DNA of 64,000 nt, taken from the NCBI RefSeq assembly GCF_003075045.1, contig NZ_QCZD01000003.1, positions 310,001 through 374,000 on the forward strand. Direction: 5' to 3'. The DNA comes from Maribacter litoralis (GTDB lineage: Bacteria; Bacteroidota; Bacteroidia; Flavobacteriales; Flavobacteriaceae). The position numbers and the translations under genes are program-made. Below, one piece after another: positions 62,215-64,000 of this stretch (positions are counted from its first letter, which is position 1; the number at the start of each line of letters is the position of its first letter). Below the pieces are notes generated by a model. That model made no database searches. It saw only the letters and a list, made by a program, of their open reading frames with translations, and was not told where the DNA came from.

Positions 62215-62467
62215 GCTTTAGAAAATTTGTTCGTGTAAAACTAAAAAAAATAAAAGCTGAACTACTGATTTTCAGCGCTCAATTAGCAAATGCCCCTATA
62301 GAAATACGAATTCAATTAAAGATAGACGAAAAAGGAAAATTATTCGCAGGTACTTTATTCTTTTTAATACACATTATAAAGCAATAACGCTCAATATTTG
62401 CATTATTGTTATTTCCACCTTAAAATTTTAAGAAATAAATAAAAAAAACGTTTTTTTTTGTTTATTT
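62215..62467. other. AT-rich gap upstream of pckA
   Basis: 253 bp with no credible gene. It holds a 6-bp inverted repeat (62256-62276), a possible pckA promoter, and an A8-CG-T9 tract (62441-62459) just past the glycerate kinase stop, which may serve as its transcription end. Confidence 0.6.
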
Positions 62468-63589
62468 TTAGATGAAATATTCTGCAGTTTTAGCAGCTAA
62501 AAGCATAGCAGCATTCTTCATATTATATTCAAGATCTTTGTCTTTATCTTGGATCTCAACCACATCAAAAACGCCTTTTTCCTTCAAAGCATCTTTTGGT
62601 ATTTGCAGTGCACCACACATAGTAATAACCGGAATATTATAATTTTCACCTAGCATGATTACCCCTTGTAACAACTTACTGTTTAAATTCTGCTCGTCTA
62701 TTTTACCTTCGCCAGTAATGATGTAATCGAATTTTTCTTGGTTCAATAATTCTTTTAGTCCAGAAAGCTCAGTACTAAAGTCCATAGCCCCTAAAAACTC
62801 GGCTTCTAAAAATGCTTTTAATCCATAAGCAGCACCACCGGCAGCTCCGGTTCCAGGTAAATCATTATACTGTACCTTATATTTTTCAGAAACCACCCTG
62901 TTCAAACGTATTAAACCTTTATTAAGCTCGGTTATGGTGTTTTCACTTGCTCCTTTATATTTTGCGTATACGAAAGCAGCACCATTTTTACCAAATAACG
63001 GATTTACAACATCATGCACCGTATACACATTCACTTCTTTTAATTTATCAGAGACCCTGGTTTCCGTTATTGACTGAATCAATTGCAAACTAGACCCTGT
63101 AGGCATCAACACCTCTCCCCTTTCATCTAAAAAGTCATATCCTAAGGCACTGGCAATACCAATACCGCCATCGTTGGCAGCACTAGCCCCAAGACCAACA
63201 TAAATATGCTTCACCCCTTTTTCAACCGCATCTTTTATCTGAAGTCCGGTTCCATAGGTACTGGTAACCATAGGGTCGCGCTCATCATATGATAGCAATT
63301 GCAAACCAGATGCATTTGCCAATTCTATGTATGCAGAATTACTTTGCTTATTGTACAAATAATATGATCGTATGGGTTTTCCTTTAGGATTCTCACTGAT
63401 TACATCCACAGAAATACAGGGCTTGTATTTCGAGATGGTATTTAAAAAGCCTTCGCCACCATCCGTAGCCTTAATATAATGCGTACTAAAGGGCACTCCC
63501 GATTTTTTCATACCGGAAACAAAAGCATCAGAAAAAGCCTCACTTGTTAACGAGCCCTCAAACTTATCTGGAATTAATAATAGTTTCAT
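62468..63589 (-). CDS. Glycerate kinase
   Basis: This 373-residue GarK/GlxK-type (glycerate kinase type 1) enzyme phosphorylates glycerate with ATP. Landmarks are IPDKFEGSLTSEAFSDAF at the start, GLGASAANDGGIGIASALGY, PGTGAAGGAAYGLKAFL and ITGEGKIDEQ. It adjoins the transporter gene without a gap (transporter stop at 63590, kinase ATG at 63589), so uptake and phosphorylation are coupled. Whether the product is 2- or 3-phosphoglycerate is not decided by the sequence alone; type 1 enzymes usually give 2-phosphoglycerate. Confidence 0.94.
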   Translation of the reverse strand: MKLLLIPDKFEGSLTSEAFSDAFVSGMKKSGVPFSTHYIKATDGGEGFLNTISKYKPCISVDVISENPKGKPIRSYYLYNKQSNSAYIELANASGLQLLSYDERDPMVTSTYGTGLQIKDAVEKGVKHIYVGLGASAANDGGIGIASALGYDFLDERGEVLMPTGSSLQLIQSITETRVSDKLKEVNVYTVHDVVNPLFGKNGAAFVYAKYKGASENTITELNKGLIRLNRVVSEKYKVQYNDLPGTGAAGGAAYGLKAFLEAEFLGAMDFSTELSGLKELLNQEKFDYIITGEGKIDEQNLNSKLLQGVIMLGENYNIPVITMCGALQIPKDALKEKGVFDVVEIQDKDKDLEYNMKNAAMLLAAKTAEYFI

Positions 63590-64000
63590 TTATTCGAATT
63601 TCTGGGGGAAACTATTTATTGAAATATCCCATAATTCTGGGAGAATAAAATATACAAAAAAGGTCAGTATAAAAATAGAAATTATATTCATAAAAAAACC
63701 TTTTCCTACCATATCCGGTATTCTTAAATAACCTGATCCGAAAACCACTGCGTTTGGTGGTGTGGCCACCGGCAGCATAAAAGCACAAGAAGCAGCTACA
63801 GCCGCACCTACCATTAAAACGAACGGGTGTACATCTATCGTTAAGGCCATAGGTGCCAAAACCGGTAAAAGCATGGCCGTGGTAGCTAGATTAGAAGTTA
63901 TTTCGGTTAAAAAGTTAACCGCGGCAATCAATACTAAAATCAATATGAGTATAGGCAAACCAGACAATGATGTCATTTGCTCACCGATCCACACTGCAAG
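63590..64000 (-). CDS. SLC13/DASS-family anion:Na+ symporter, C-terminal part
   Basis: The gene runs off the window; 137 C-terminal residues are visible. TEITSNLATTAMLLPVLAPMA and AASCAFMLPVATPPNAVVFGSG are the second SNT and proline-rich motifs of the divalent anion:sodium symporter family (dicarboxylates, sulfate). Its immediate coupling to glycerate kinase suggests uptake of glycerate or a related organic acid. The frame is open to the last base, so the 5' part lies beyond position 64000. Confidence 0.9.
   Translation of the reverse strand, partial: LAVWIGEQMTSLSGLPILILILVLIAAVNFLTEITSNLATTAMLLPVLAPMALTIDVHPFVLMVGAAVAASCAFMLPVATPPNAVVFGSGYLRIPDMVGKGFFMNIISIFILTFFVYFILPELWDISINSFPQKFE

Overview
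The window is a chromosomal segment of a Bacteroidota bacterium, almost certainly of the class Flavobacteriia (family Flavobacteriaceae). Evidence: AT-rich DNA; -7 promoter boxes of the Flavobacteriia type TAnnTTTG ahead of many genes; type IX secretion (T9SS) type A sorting domains; lipoproteins starting with Cys-Ser-Ser-Asp-Asp-Asp; the Bacteroidota-specific families DUF4271 and DUF4296; a TonB-dependent receptor with an N-terminal carboxypeptidase-regulatory-like domain; and an ABC-2 permease fused to an M1 peptidase. I saw no rRNA, tRNA, insertion sequence, prophage or CRISPR array.

Layout. 1-8.0 kb (minus strand): an ABC ATPase with its permease/M1-peptidase partner, a penicillin-acylase-like lipoprotein and a TPM-domain membrane protein. 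8.1-15.3 kb: an MsbA-like exporter, a repeat-filled spacer, a ferredoxin and ferredoxin-NADP reductase, a NifU-type/Mrp iron-sulfur assembly pair and an amidase lipoprotein. 15.5-40.3 kb: the most striking block, a MacB-type export array on the minus strand. In transcription order it holds TolC, an HlyD adaptor, ATPase 1, seven different ~800-residue FtsX/MacB permeases and ATPase 2. It is divergent from a sigma-54 response regulator and its histidine kinase. 40.3-43.8 kb: an alkyltransferase-like protein, a LysE-family protein, TrmB and a PhoR/PhoB-like pair. 43.9-50.2 kb: a surface lipoprotein made of two near-identical halves, a TonB-dependent receptor and two tiny proteins that are little more than a T9SS sorting domain. 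50.3-64 kb: mostly housekeeping genes (LuxE-like enzyme, TyrRS, epimerase, dihydroorotase, glycosyltransferases, uroporphyrinogen-III synthase, PEP carboxykinase, glycerate kinase) and the end of an SLC13-type transporter.

Main result. Three gaps of the permease array (upstream of TolC, of the fourth permease and of the sixth permease) each contain the same arrangement. There is a sigma-54-like promoter, TGGCAYG-N4-TAG, and upstream of it a pair of TGT-N11-ACA sites whose centres are exactly 22 bp apart. The proximal site lies 65, 65 or 75 bp from the -24 element. These look like enhancer sites for the NtrC-type regulator encoded at the head of the array. They would divide the array into three co-regulated units: tolC-hlyD-ATPase 1-permeases 1-3; permeases 4-5; permeases 6-7-ATPase 2. 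The system appears to be an inducible tripartite exporter in which seven permeases share one adaptor, one outer-membrane channel and two ATPases. Its substrate cannot be read from the sequence.

A second regulatory signal lies between the PhoB-like gene and the divergent lipoprotein gene: four TAAC repeats in 11-bp phase (11, 22 and 11 bp apart), the pattern expected for a PhoB/PhoP-type regulator. This suggests that the lipoprotein and TonB receptor form a phosphate-responsive surface uptake system. All calls rest on reading the sequence; no database search was run.
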